NCBI GenBank assembly: GCA_021790375.1
Contig: JAJYEB010000168.1
Span: 1 to 5,058, forward strand
Length of the DNA: 5,058 nt
Direction of reading: 5' to 3'
Source of the DNA: Chloroflexota bacterium
Lineage (GTDB): Bacteria > Chloroflexota > Limnocylindria > Limnocylindrales > CSP1-4
Shown here: piece by piece, positions 1 to 5,058 of the stretch
Layout of the letters: each line of letters opens with the position of its first letter
How positions within the stretch are numbered: the first letter of the stretch is position 1
Notes under the pieces: model-generated
Database searches by the model: none
Told to the model about the DNA's origin: nothing
Seen by the model: the letters and a program-made list of their open reading frames with translations, nothing else
Position numbers and translations under genes: made by a program

Positions 1-953
1 ACGAGGATGCCGAAGATGAACACCTCGAACCAGCGCGAGTAGCCGAACTGCGCCGAGGCCACGTACACGAAGCCGATGAAGAACCCGCCCAGCGCCGCAC
101 CGGTGGTGTTACCGATCCCGCCCAGCACCGCAGCGGTGAACGCGAACAGCCCCGCATAGAAGCCCTGGTTGAACACGGCGTATCCGAAATACAGGGCCCA
201 GACGATGCCCCCCGCGCCCGCCAGCGCGGAGCCGATGAAGAAGGTGATCGCGATCGTCAGGTTGATGTCGACGCCCATCAGCTGAGCGGCCTCGCGATCC
301 TGCGCCGTGGACCGCATGGCCCGACCGAGCCGCGTGCGTCCGATGAACGCCTGCAGCGCGATCATCAGCACCACGGCCACCAGCACGATGAACACGTTGA
401 GATACCCGATCGACGCGCCGGCGACTTCGAAGCGGGCGTTCAGCGTGAAGATCTGCGGGGAGTTCACCGGCGACGGGCCGAAGAACGCCTGCATGATGTT
501 CTCCAGGATGAACGACACGCCGATCGCGGTGATCAGGGGGGCCAGCCGGGGGGCGTTCCTCAGCGGCCGGTAGGCGACCCGCTCGATCACCACGCCGACC
601 ATGCCCATGATCCCCATGGTGAGCAGGAACAGCGCCAGGAGCACGAACGCCAGCTCGATCGGGTTGTTGATCGCACCGTTGAACCCGGCAAGGGTCAGCA
701 GCCAGAGGGCGACGAAGGCCCCCAGCCCGAAGACGTCGCCGTGGGCGAAGTTGATCAGCTCGATGATGCCGTAGACCATCGTGTAGCCCAGCGCGATCAG
801 GGCATAGATGGCGCCGATGGTCAGGAAGTTGGAGAACTGCTGGGCGCCGACCAGAACGTACGCCACGATCAGGCTGCCGATGATCGCCGCGACCAGTCTG
901 AACTGACTCCCCTGGAGGCGACCCGGGAGGGGGATCGATCGTTGCATCTGCAT
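1..953 (-). CDS. livH: Branched-chain amino-acid ABC transporter permease LivH (3' end cut by window edge)
   Basis: This is an inner-membrane permease of the HAAT (Liv) ABC importer family; it would pair with a LivM permease and two LivG/LivF ATPases to move branched-chain amino acids or related compounds inward. The frame is open from ATG at 953 to the window edge (317 codons). The family signature is clear: residues about 47-80 read GAIYALIALGYTMVYG, then ELINFAHGDVFGLGAF, typical of LivH. Residues 123-134 carry the conserved IERVAYRPLRN stretch. Residues 205-230 form the cytoplasmic loop that contacts the ATPase (GRAMRSTAQDREAAQLMGVD), and residues 276-292 read VLGGIGNTTGAALGGFF. Several hydrophobic segments fit a multi-pass protein. 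LivH proteins are usually about 290-310 residues; this one has a slightly long N-terminus and probably lacks only its last few tens of residues. A second in-frame ATG lies at 947. No strong Shine-Dalgarno precedes either, so the start is uncertain by two codons. Substrate cannot be read from the permease. Confidence 0.95.
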   Translation of the reverse strand, partial: MQMQRSIPLPGRLQGSQFRLVAAIIGSLIVAYVLVGAQQFSNFLTIGAIYALIALGYTMVYGIIELINFAHGDVFGLGAFVALWLLTLAGFNGAINNPIELAFVLLALFLLTMGIMGMVGVVIERVAYRPLRNAPRLAPLITAIGVSFILENIMQAFFGPSPVNSPQIFTLNARFEVAGASIGYLNVFIVLVAVVLMIALQAFIGRTRLGRAMRSTAQDREAAQLMGVDINLTIAITFFIGSALAGAGGIVWALYFGYAVFNQGFYAGLFAFTAAVLGGIGNTTGAALGGFFIGFVYVASAQFGYSRWFEVFIFGIL

Positions 954-999
954 CAGGCGGTTATCCGGTACAGCCCTGCGGGCGTCTGAAGGCGGACGA

Positions 1000-1030
1000 G
1001 GGCCGGGGGAGCTGCGTGCTCCCCCGGCCC
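1000..1030 (-). promoter_or_regulatory. Perfect 13-bp GC hairpin in the livK-livH gap
   Basis: GGGCCGGGGGAGC (1000-1012) and GCTCCCCCGGCCC (1018-1030) are exact reverse complements separated by a 5-nt loop (TGCGT). The hairpin begins 15 bp past the livK stop and ends 47 bp before the livH start. No T-run follows the stem on either strand, so it is not a textbook intrinsic terminator. In binding-protein transporter operons such hairpins are known to stabilise the 3' end of the upstream message or to cause partial termination, giving more binding protein than permease. That role here is inferred from position. Confidence 0.6.
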
Positions 1031-1044
1031 CTTGAGACACTGGC

Positions 1045-2370
1045 CTACTGGCTGGCGCCGAAGTCCTGCTGGCGAACGAACACCCAGTCTCCCTTTCCAC
1101 CGGCGGCGGTCATGTCCGTCTTGTAGAAGGAGATGATGTGCTGGCTCGTGTCGCCGTTCGAGTCGAACGAGATCGTACCCAGCTGGGTGTTGAACTTGTT
1201 GGACGGGTTGGTGGCGTAGGCACGCACGGCCTCGCGGAGCGCGGCCGGCGTGGTGGCGGTGCTGGCCACGTTCTGCAGGGCCTGGAGGATCACCTGGGTG
1301 CAGGCATAGGCCGAAGCGCTGTACGCGCCCGGCTCCGCACCGTAGGCGGCCTTGTACGCATCCGAGAACGCGGAGGCGTTCGGGATGTCATGGGTGGCTG
1401 CGATGGTCCCGAAGGAGTTGGCGGCCGCGGAGCCCGCGACCGTGATGAACGAGCCCTGCACGCCGCCGGGACCGTCGACGATGCCGTCGCCGCCGCCGAA
1501 GGCGAGGGAGCCCATGCCGACCTGCGCCATCTGCTTGCGAAGCAGGCCGCCGCCGGTGGCCGTGACGCCGCCGAAGTACACGACGTCCGGGTTCTGGCTC
1601 TGGACTGCCGTCAGGAGCGGCGTGTAGTCGGTGGTGGTGGCGGGCGCGCCGTCGTGCTTGACGACGGTGCCGCCGAGCTTCGTGAACGATGCCGCGAACA
1701 CGTCGGCGAGGCCCTTGCCGTACGTCTCGGTGTCGTCCACGACGTAGGCGCGGCGCTTGCCGAGGTCCTTGTAGGCGAACTCCGCCCCGGCCAGGCCCTG
1801 GATGTCGTCCGTGGTCGCGACGCGGATGTAGTTGATCCGGTTCGGGAACGCCTTGCGGATGTCGAGCGCGCCGTATGCCGGCTTGGTCAGGCCCGGGTTC
1901 GTGTTGGCCGGGCTGCACTGCAGCAGACCCGCCTGGTTGGTGATCGGGATCTCGGCCGCGCCGACGTTCGAGTTGAACGGGCCCACGATGGCGATCACCG
2001 ACGGGTCGGCGACCAGCGTCTGGACGTTGGTGGCGCCCTGCTGCGGGTTGTGGACGCCGTTGACCGCGTCGTCCTTGATGCTCAGCACGATGGTGTACCC
2101 ACCGACGCCGCCGGCCTTGTTGGCCTGGTCGACCGCGAGCTGGATCCCCTTCTTGGTGGGATCGCCATTGGCGAACTCGCCGCCCGACAGCGGAAGGTCC
2201 ACACCGATGGTGATGGTCTTGCCGCTGGCCGCGGCAGACCCTGCGGGTGCCGCAGCGCTGGCGGGTGCCGCGGCACTGGCCGGCGCCGGCGCCGTGGTGG
2301 CCGCACTGCTGCACGCGCCTGTCACGACCACGGCGGCAACGGCGAGCGCGCCGATTCTCCTGGTTTGCAT
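1045..2370 (-). CDS. livK: Substrate-binding lipoprotein of a branched-chain amino-acid (HAAT/Liv) ABC transporter
   Basis: This 441-residue protein is an extracytoplasmic type I periplasmic-binding fold (Peripla_BP_6/LivK class) that would capture substrate and deliver it to the LivH permease encoded next. Residues 1-20 form a lipoprotein signal: basic MQTRR, a hydrophobic core, then TGAC with Cys20 as the probable lipidated residue (the -3 position is Thr, slightly off consensus). Residues 21-50 are an Ala/Pro/Ser tether. The binding domain starts at about 51 with KTITIGVDLPLSGGEFANG, followed by KKGIQLAVDQANKAGG (73-88), VADPSVIAIVGPFNSNV (120-136), IPITNQAGLLQ (141-151) and VVDDTETYGKGLADVF (210-225), all typical of the family. 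It ends in TAG (1047-1045). The ATG at 2370 is supported by a purine-rich ribosome site and by the signal peptide starting there. It is upstream of livH on the same strand, 91 bp away, so probably the same operon. Substrate is unproven: family members also bind urea, amides or aromatic compounds. Confidence 0.95.
   Translation of the reverse strand: MQTRRIGALAVAAVVVTGACSSAATTAPAPASAAAPASAAAPAGSAAASGKTITIGVDLPLSGGEFANGDPTKKGIQLAVDQANKAGGVGGYTIVLSIKDDAVNGVHNPQQGATNVQTLVADPSVIAIVGPFNSNVGAAEIPITNQAGLLQCSPANTNPGLTKPAYGALDIRKAFPNRINYIRVATTDDIQGLAGAEFAYKDLGKRRAYVVDDTETYGKGLADVFAASFTKLGGTVVKHDGAPATTTDYTPLLTAVQSQNPDVVYFGGVTATGGGLLRKQMAQVGMGSLAFGGGDGIVDGPGGVQGSFITVAGSAAANSFGTIAATHDIPNASAFSDAYKAAYGAEPGAYSASAYACTQVILQALQNVASTATTPAALREAVRAYATNPSNKFNTQLGTISFDSNGDTSQHIISFYKTDMTAAGGKGDWVFVRQQDFGASQ
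2243..2278 (-). repeat. Two tandem 18-bp repeats encoding the lipoprotein linker
   Basis: Positions 2243-2260 and 2261-2278 are adjacent 18-bp units differing at 2 positions, and 2279-2296 is a weaker third copy. On the coding strand they give the repeated peptide ASAAAP in the tether between lipidated Cys20 and the binding domain of the livK product. Such linkers evolve by slippage and vary in length between relatives. Confidence 0.7.
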
Positions 2371-2380
2371 GGAAGTGCAG

Positions 2381-2390
2381 TCTCCTCCTC
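2381..2390 (-). promoter_or_regulatory. Ribosome binding site of livK
   Basis: On the minus strand this reads GAGGAGGAGA, a strong Shine-Dalgarno, ending 10 nt before the ATG at 2370. The spacing from the AGGAGG core is about 13 nt, somewhat long, while the second GGAG gives a better distance. It supports the ATG at 2370 as the start. Confidence 0.75.
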
Positions 2391-2591
2391 AAAGCTGCTG
2401 CGCTTCATGACGATGGACCAGCGGCGGGTGGCTGCGGAGCGGGAAGGGGACGGCCGTCAGAATCGCGGGTCGCCGGGACAGGAGGCCAGTCGGTCACCCC
2501 TCGCAACCGACGGGCATCGGGTGCCCCGGGGGAGACACGCTTGCACGCCCGGCCCACCAGAGCATTGCTGCCATTCGCCGATGGGTTAGCG
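2391..2591 (-). other. Long non-coding leader upstream of livK with small inverted repeats
   Basis: No convincing gene lies in this roughly 200-bp stretch on either strand, and open frames across it are shadows without family features. If the minus-strand promoter proposed at 2593-2620 is used, this is a livK 5' leader. It contains GTCGGT-N11-ACCGAC (2489-2511), GGGCA-N5-TGCCC (2512-2526) and the palindrome CCCCGGGG (2524-2531), close together. I do not recognise any riboswitch, T-box or other named RNA family. In DNA this GC-rich, short stems arise by chance, so a regulatory RNA is only a possibility. Confidence 0.4.
2489..2511. repeat. Inverted repeat GTCGGT-N11-ACCGAC
   Basis: Six-base perfect arms at 2489-2494 and 2506-2511 flank an 11-base centre. 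It could be a stem-loop in the livK leader or a protein-binding dyad. It lies about 120 bp upstream of the livK start. It is short enough to be chance. Confidence 0.35.
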
Positions 2592-2597
2592 TATGAT
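2592..2597 (+). promoter_or_regulatory. Candidate -10 element for the rightward genes
   Basis: TATGAT matches the sigma70-type -10 consensus at 5 of 6 positions and sits in the only AT-rich patch of the intergenic region. No good -35 is visible at 17 bp; TTGCTG at 2565-2570 is 21 bp away, which is too far. If used, transcription would begin near 2604 and give a leader of about 180 nt before the GTG at 2783. Confidence 0.35.
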
Positions 2598-2620
2598 AGG
2601 TGTCGGCGTCTCAAATGCAA
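2593..2620 (-). promoter_or_regulatory. Candidate sigma70-type promoter for the livK-livH operon
   Basis: Read on the minus strand, TTGCAT (2620-2615) is followed after 16 bp by TATCAT (2598-2593). The -10 matches consensus at 5 of 6 positions; the -35 only in its first three bases. The predicted start point is near 2586, giving a leader of about 215 nt. No better pair is visible closer to livK, where the sequence is very GC-rich. The -10 overlaps the forward-strand TATGAT, offset by one base. Confidence 0.4.
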
Positions 2621-2625
2621 GAGAC
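2608..2625. promoter_or_regulatory. Inverted repeat GTCTC-N8-GAGAC, candidate operator
   Basis: Perfect 5-base arms at 2608-2612 and 2621-2625 enclose AAATGCAA, which contains the proposed minus-strand -35 (2615-2620). The site is also just downstream of the proposed forward start point, so a bound regulator could affect both directions. No regulator gene is in the window, and the arms are short. Confidence 0.35.
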
Positions 2626-2782
2626 GGTCCGGAGCGCCCCGGGCGTGTGCGGCCCGGCCCGCAAGGCCCGACCCCACCCGGTGCGGCGCGCTCGAGTAAC
2701 GGAACCGGCTCGGCAGCGACCGGCGGCTTGGGCTGCCGCCGCAAGGCGCCTGGCGACTTCATTCGAGGTATCGCTCGCCAAC
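2626..2782 (+). other. Probably untranslated stretch before the GNAT-like gene, with two competing hairpins
   Basis: The frame of the downstream gene stays open here back to GTG at 2600 (and ATG at 2615). The encoded stretch is Arg/Ala/Pro-rich without domain character, and its codons use many A/T third positions (CGA, GTA, GCT, ACT, TCA), unlike the gene after 2783. I therefore treat it as leader. It contains CGGCAGC (2711-2717), which can pair with GCTGCCG (2732-2738), and CGGCGGC (2721-2727), which can pair with GCCGCCG (2735-2741). The two 7-bp stems share a strand and exclude each other. Confidence 0.4.
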
Positions 2783-3244
2783 GTGCAGTACCAGGTCCGC
2801 ACCGCCCGGATCACGGACGTCGAACGCATCGTCGCGATGCTCGACGCCGTGACGGACCGTCCAGGCGTCGACCGCGTCCCGCTGGGGTCCGGCGATCTGC
2901 TACGGCAGCTCGTCGGCCTTCCGCACGCCGTCGTCCTGGTCGCCGAATCCGGCCGCCGGCTCGCCGGCGCGGCCGTGCTGGCGCTGCACCCCAGCGTGTC
3001 GCTGGGTGGCTTCGTGGGCACCGTCGACGTGCTCGTCGTCGATCCGTCCTCGCCGGCGCAGGCCGTCCGGGACGCGCTCGTGGATGAGCTGCTCAGGTCC
3101 GGGCGGAACAAGGGCTGCGTGGCCATCGAGACAGCTCCCACGGGCGACCCGGCAGAGCGGGAGCGCTGGGTCGACCGCGGCTTCGTCGAAGCTGGCCCCC
3201 GCCTGGTCCGGAGCCTCGCGCCTGTCGGCGCACCTCCGGCGTGA
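2783..3244 (+). CDS. Small GNAT-fold protein, possible N-acetyltransferase with degenerate acetyl-CoA loop
   Basis: From the GTG at 2783 this is 153 residues, the usual size for a single GNAT domain. The order of elements fits: YQVRTARITDVERIVAMLDA (3-22) as the first strand and helix, VVLVAESGRRLAGAAVLALH (50-69) as the central strands, TVDVLVVDP (80-88) as strand 4, a helix about 92-106, CVAIETA (112-118) as strand 5, and ERWVDRGFVEAG (127-138), which resembles the common C-terminal GF motif. The acetyl-CoA loop normally reads Q/R-x-x-G-x-G/A after strand 4; here the place is taken by SSPAQAV (89-95), so catalysis is doubtful. The start is chosen because GC-rich third positions begin there and the fold begins at once; a weak GAGG lies 14 bp upstream. 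Starts at 2600 or 2615 would add about 60 residues of featureless sequence. The NYN gene follows after 73 bp, possibly co-transcribed. Substrate unknown. Confidence 0.7.
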   Translation: MQYQVRTARITDVERIVAMLDAVTDRPGVDRVPLGSGDLLRQLVGLPHAVVLVAESGRRLAGAAVLALHPSVSLGGFVGTVDVLVVDPSSPAQAVRDALVDELLRSGRNKGCVAIETAPTGDPAERERWVDRGFVEAGPRLVRSLAPVGAPPA

Positions 3245-3252
3245 CCCTTCAA

Positions 3253-3272
3253 CCGGCGCGTGCGTGCGCCGG
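3253..3272 (+). other. Short GC hairpin between the GNAT-like and NYN genes
   Basis: CCGGCGC (3253-3259) and GCGCCGG (3266-3272) pair perfectly around GTGCGT, with one further G-T wobble possible inside. It starts 9 bp after the upstream stop and lies about 34 bp ahead of the NYN ribosome site. No T-run follows, so it is not a clear terminator; it may be an mRNA-processing or stability element, or chance in GC-rich DNA. Confidence 0.4.
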
Positions 3273-3306
3273 CACCCGGCCCGCGGGAGCGGGACCGGAA
3301 CCGAAC

Positions 3307-3312
3307 AGGAGA
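3307..3312 (+). promoter_or_regulatory. Ribosome binding site of the NYN gene
   Basis: AGGAGA, with its AGGAG core ending 6 nt before the GTG at 3318, is a well-placed Shine-Dalgarno. It decides the GTG start, which also places the conserved first strand of the NYN domain (NVAVFVDVANIFY) at residues 4-16. Confidence 0.8.
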
Positions 3313-3317
3313 CTTGC

Positions 3318-5058
3318 GTGAGCAAGAACGTCGCCGTCTTTGTCGACGTGGCGAACATCTTCTACGCCGCCAAGGCAGCTGGCGTGGACATCGACTACGT
3401 CACGCTGCTGAAGGCGGCCAGCGCCGGACGGGATCTCGTCCGCGCATACGCCTACACGGGGCTCGACCCCGAGAACGAGAACCAGCGCCAGTTCCACGCC
3501 TTCCTCGCCCGCAACGGCTACAAGGTCGTCAGCAAGGACATCCGCAAGTACGGCGACGGCAAGGTCAAGGCGAACCTGGACATCGAGCTGGTCGTGGACC
3601 TCATGCGCACCTCGCGCAACCTGGACATCGCGGTCGTGGTCTCCGGCGACGGTGACTTCGCGCCCGCGATCCGCGCCGTGCAGCAGACCGGCATCCGGGT
3701 CGAGGTCATCAGCTTCCGCGGTAACACGAGCTCCGACCTGATCGACGTCGCCGACGTCTTCACCGACATCACGCAGATCGCGCGGGTGGAGCGATCCTCG
3801 CGAAGCGGCCGGCGCGTGGCCGCCGAGGACGACCTTTCGATGACCGAGGTGCCGGAGAAGGAGACGGAGGGCTCTTCGTCGAGGCGGCGCCGTGGGCGCC
3901 GCGGTGAGGAGCGCGACGAGGGCAGGCGCGAGGATCGTCGCCCCGAGCGCAGGGAGCGGCCACCCCTCGTGGCCGCCGCGGCGCCGGCAGCCGGTGGTGT
4001 TCCGCTCGTGGTGCTGCCCGGCGAGAAGCTGAGCAAGGTGGCGGCCGTGGCCGCCCCGGCGACGGGCGAGGAGGTCGAGACGGCCGCCGCGGAGGAGGCC
4101 GAGATCACCGAGACATCGCTCGGCGAGGCCCAGGGGCAGGAGGCCGGCCGGCGGCGCCGCCGCCGCCGCGGCGGCCGGGGCCGTGGGCGAGGCCGGGGCC
4201 AGGAGATGGTCGGCGCCGCGGAGGCGGGGATCGCCGGCGAGGAGGGTGAGGCCGAGGAGGAGCTCGAGCTCGAGGTGCCCCGCGCGCCGCAGCACTCCAC
4301 GTTCGGGTCGGTGTGGGACAGCCAGCTCGGCATGCCCACCGCGCCGGTCAGTGCGTCGACCGAGCTGGACGAGGAGGAACTCGAGGAGCCGGAGATCCCG
4401 GAATACCTGCTCGCCGAGCGAAGGCAGCGCGGGCGTGGCGGCCGCGGCACGGGCCGCGGACCGGGCCGCGGTGGCCGGGGATCCGCCTACCAGCAGGCCG
4501 TCGAGCGGGAGCGCTACGGTCGGGGGGGAGGCGCGGCCGGCGGCGGTCGCCCCACGCGAGGGCCGGAGCGCGGCCCGCGCCCGCAGTTCGAGCGGCAGGA
4601 GCGCCCGCGCCCGGTGCGCGAGACGCAGCCGCATGAGCGAGCCTCCGGCGCCGAGCCGTGGAGCGAGGTGCCGCCCGAGGTCGCGGAGCTCCTGCGCGCC
4701 GAGCTGGCGCGCCGGGGCGGTGCACGCCCCGAGCAGCATGGCCGCGGCGAGGTGGCAGCTGCCCGCCCGGGTGCTGAGGCGGCAACCGCCGCCGAAGCGT
4801 CCGCGGAACGGCCCCTGCGCGCCGCAGGCGGCCGCGGTGGTCGAGGACGGGCGCGGACGGCCGAGACCGGCGAGCAGGTGGCCGCCGCGATCCAGGCGCC
4901 GCCCGCGGAGGAGCCCACCGCAACGGGGGAGGCGCCGCAGGCGGCACCGCGTGGTCGCGGCCGGACGCGCCGCGCGACGGCCGTCGAGCCGCGCGTGGAA
5001 CCCGCCGGACAGGCTGCGGGCGGGGCCGGGACACAGGCGCCGCCCGCAGCCCCCGCGC
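3318..5058 (+). CDS. NYN-domain (LabA-like PIN) ribonuclease with long RG-rich disordered tail (3' end cut by window edge)
   Basis: The frame is open for 580 codons and continues past the window. Residues 4-157 form a NYN domain, the PIN-like metal-dependent RNase fold of the LabA/DUF88 group. Visible acidic-site residues are Asp10 and Asn13 (VFVDVANIFY), Asp88 and Asp94 (VKANLDIELVVDLM), and Asp111 and Asp113 (VVSGDGDFAPAIR). VEVISFRGNTSSDLIDVAD (128-146) completes the fold. This core looks intact, so RNA cleavage is likely, but no substrate can be named. From about 160 on the protein is low complexity. It has an R/E/D-rich block (189-214), a hydrophobic island PLVVLPGEKLSKV (229-241), acidic blocks (251-268, 308-319, 349-362), RG-rich blocks (278-294, 371-388, 505-513, 545-552), an aromatic island TFGSVWDSQLGMP (328-340), and a Trp plus predicted amphipathic helix (448-466). 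The design recalls the RNase E scaffold tail, which is unrelated in its catalytic domain. It may be co-transcribed with the GNAT-like gene. Tail function is inference. Confidence 0.9.
   Translation, partial: MSKNVAVFVDVANIFYAAKAAGVDIDYVTLLKAASAGRDLVRAYAYTGLDPENENQRQFHAFLARNGYKVVSKDIRKYGDGKVKANLDIELVVDLMRTSRNLDIAVVVSGDGDFAPAIRAVQQTGIRVEVISFRGNTSSDLIDVADVFTDITQIARVERSSRSGRRVAAEDDLSMTEVPEKETEGSSSRRRRGRRGEERDEGRREDRRPERRERPPLVAAAAPAAGGVPLVVLPGEKLSKVAAVAAPATGEEVETAAAEEAEITETSLGEAQGQEAGRRRRRRRGGRGRGRGRGQEMVGAAEAGIAGEEGEAEEELELEVPRAPQHSTFGSVWDSQLGMPTAPVSASTELDEEELEEPEIPEYLLAERRQRGRGGRGTGRGPGRGGRGSAYQQAVERERYGRGGGAAGGGRPTRGPERGPRPQFERQERPRPVRETQPHERASGAEPWSEVPPEVAELLRAELARRGGARPEQHGRGEVAAARPGAEAATAAEASAERPLRAAGGRGGRGRARTAETGEQVAAAIQAPPAEEPTATGEAPQAAPRGRGRTRRATAVEPRVEPAGQAAGGAGTQAPPAAPA
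4149..4199 (+). repeat. Low-complexity CGC/GGC stretch encoding an Arg7 run and RG repeats
   Basis: Within the NYN gene, seven Arg codons in a row (residues 278-284, five of them CGC) are followed by GG and four RG units (287-294). Similar RG-rich coding stretches recur at 4428-4481, 4830-4856 and 4950-4973. RG/RGG tracts are known RNA-binding and phase-separating segments in many proteins. At the DNA level the CGC run is prone to slippage, so tract length may vary between strains. Confidence 0.75.

Noticed and set aside
741..989. 82-codon plus-strand frame overlapping the livH start
   Set aside because: It is antisense to the conserved LivH N-terminal transmembrane region and has no features of its own.
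1138..2589. 483-codon plus-strand open frame antisense to livK
   Set aside because: Its protein is Arg/Gly/Val-rich with no domain, while the opposite strand encodes a clear LivK-type protein with signal peptide and ribosome site. Long antisense frames are expected with GC-rich codon use.
2690..2780. Possible tRNA, because the stretch ends in CTCGCCA after an ATTCGAGGT resembling a T-loop
   Set aside because: No T-stem, acceptor stem or anticodon arm can be formed around it; only a weak GGCGA/TCGCC pairing exists.
2600..2782. N-terminal extension of the GNAT-like protein from GTG 2600 or ATG 2615
   Set aside because: Third codon positions are much less GC-biased than after 2783, the peptide has no fold features, and a GNAT domain normally begins within a few residues of the start. 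Kept as a possible alternative only.
3249..4739. 496-codon minus-strand open frame antisense to the NYN gene
   Set aside because: It mirrors the low-complexity tail, has no recognisable domain or ribosome site, and the plus strand carries an unmistakable NYN domain with a good Shine-Dalgarno.
4140..5058. CRISPR-like or tandem DNA repeat array in the GC-rich end of the window
   Set aside because: The repetitiveness is at codon level (Arg, Gly, Ala, Glu) with irregular spacing and no identical repeat and spacer units.

Overview
The window is GC-rich and codes densely on both strands. It reads as a stretch of chromosome from a high-GC bacterium. The substrate-binding protein is a lipoprotein with an Ala/Pro/Ser linker, and a NYN-domain ribonuclease carries a very long Arg/Gly-rich tail. 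This combination suggests Chloroflexota (Limnocylindria/Ellin6529-like lineages), with Actinomycetota as the alternative. That placement is inference from protein style; there is no rRNA or marker gene here.

Left half, minus strand (1-2370): two genes of a branched-chain amino-acid type (HAAT/Liv) ABC importer. The substrate-binding lipoprotein (livK-like, 2370 to 1045) comes first, then the inner-membrane permease LivH (start at 953, running off the left edge only a little short of its usual C-terminus). A perfect 13-bp GC hairpin sits in the 91-bp gap between them. It fits differential expression of binding protein over permease. The second permease (LivM) and the ATPases (LivG/LivF) would be expected beyond position 1.

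Middle (2371-2782): a divergent, mostly non-coding region of about 410 bp. Its only AT-rich patch (about 2590-2620) holds overlapping -10-like hexamers on the two strands (TATGAT forward, TATCAT reverse). The minus-strand -35-like hexamer lies inside an inverted repeat (GTCTC-N8-GAGAC), which makes a candidate operator. The implied livK leader is about 215 nt and the leader of the rightward gene about 180 nt. Both contain small inverted repeats, and neither matches an RNA family I recognise.

Right half, plus strand (2783-5058): a small divergent GNAT-fold protein lacking the usual acetyl-CoA loop signature, then, 73 bp later and behind a clear Shine-Dalgarno, a NYN (LabA-like PIN) ribonuclease. 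The NYN domain spans about residues 4-157 with all expected acidic residues visible. More than 400 residues of low-complexity tail follow, alternating acidic blocks with RG/RGG-rich blocks and a few short hydrophobic or aromatic islands, still open at the window end. This gene is the most interesting content: it looks like an RNA nuclease with an RNase E-like, probably disordered, RNA-binding scaffold tail. The transporter and the rightward pair share only the divergent promoter region; nothing else links them functionally.
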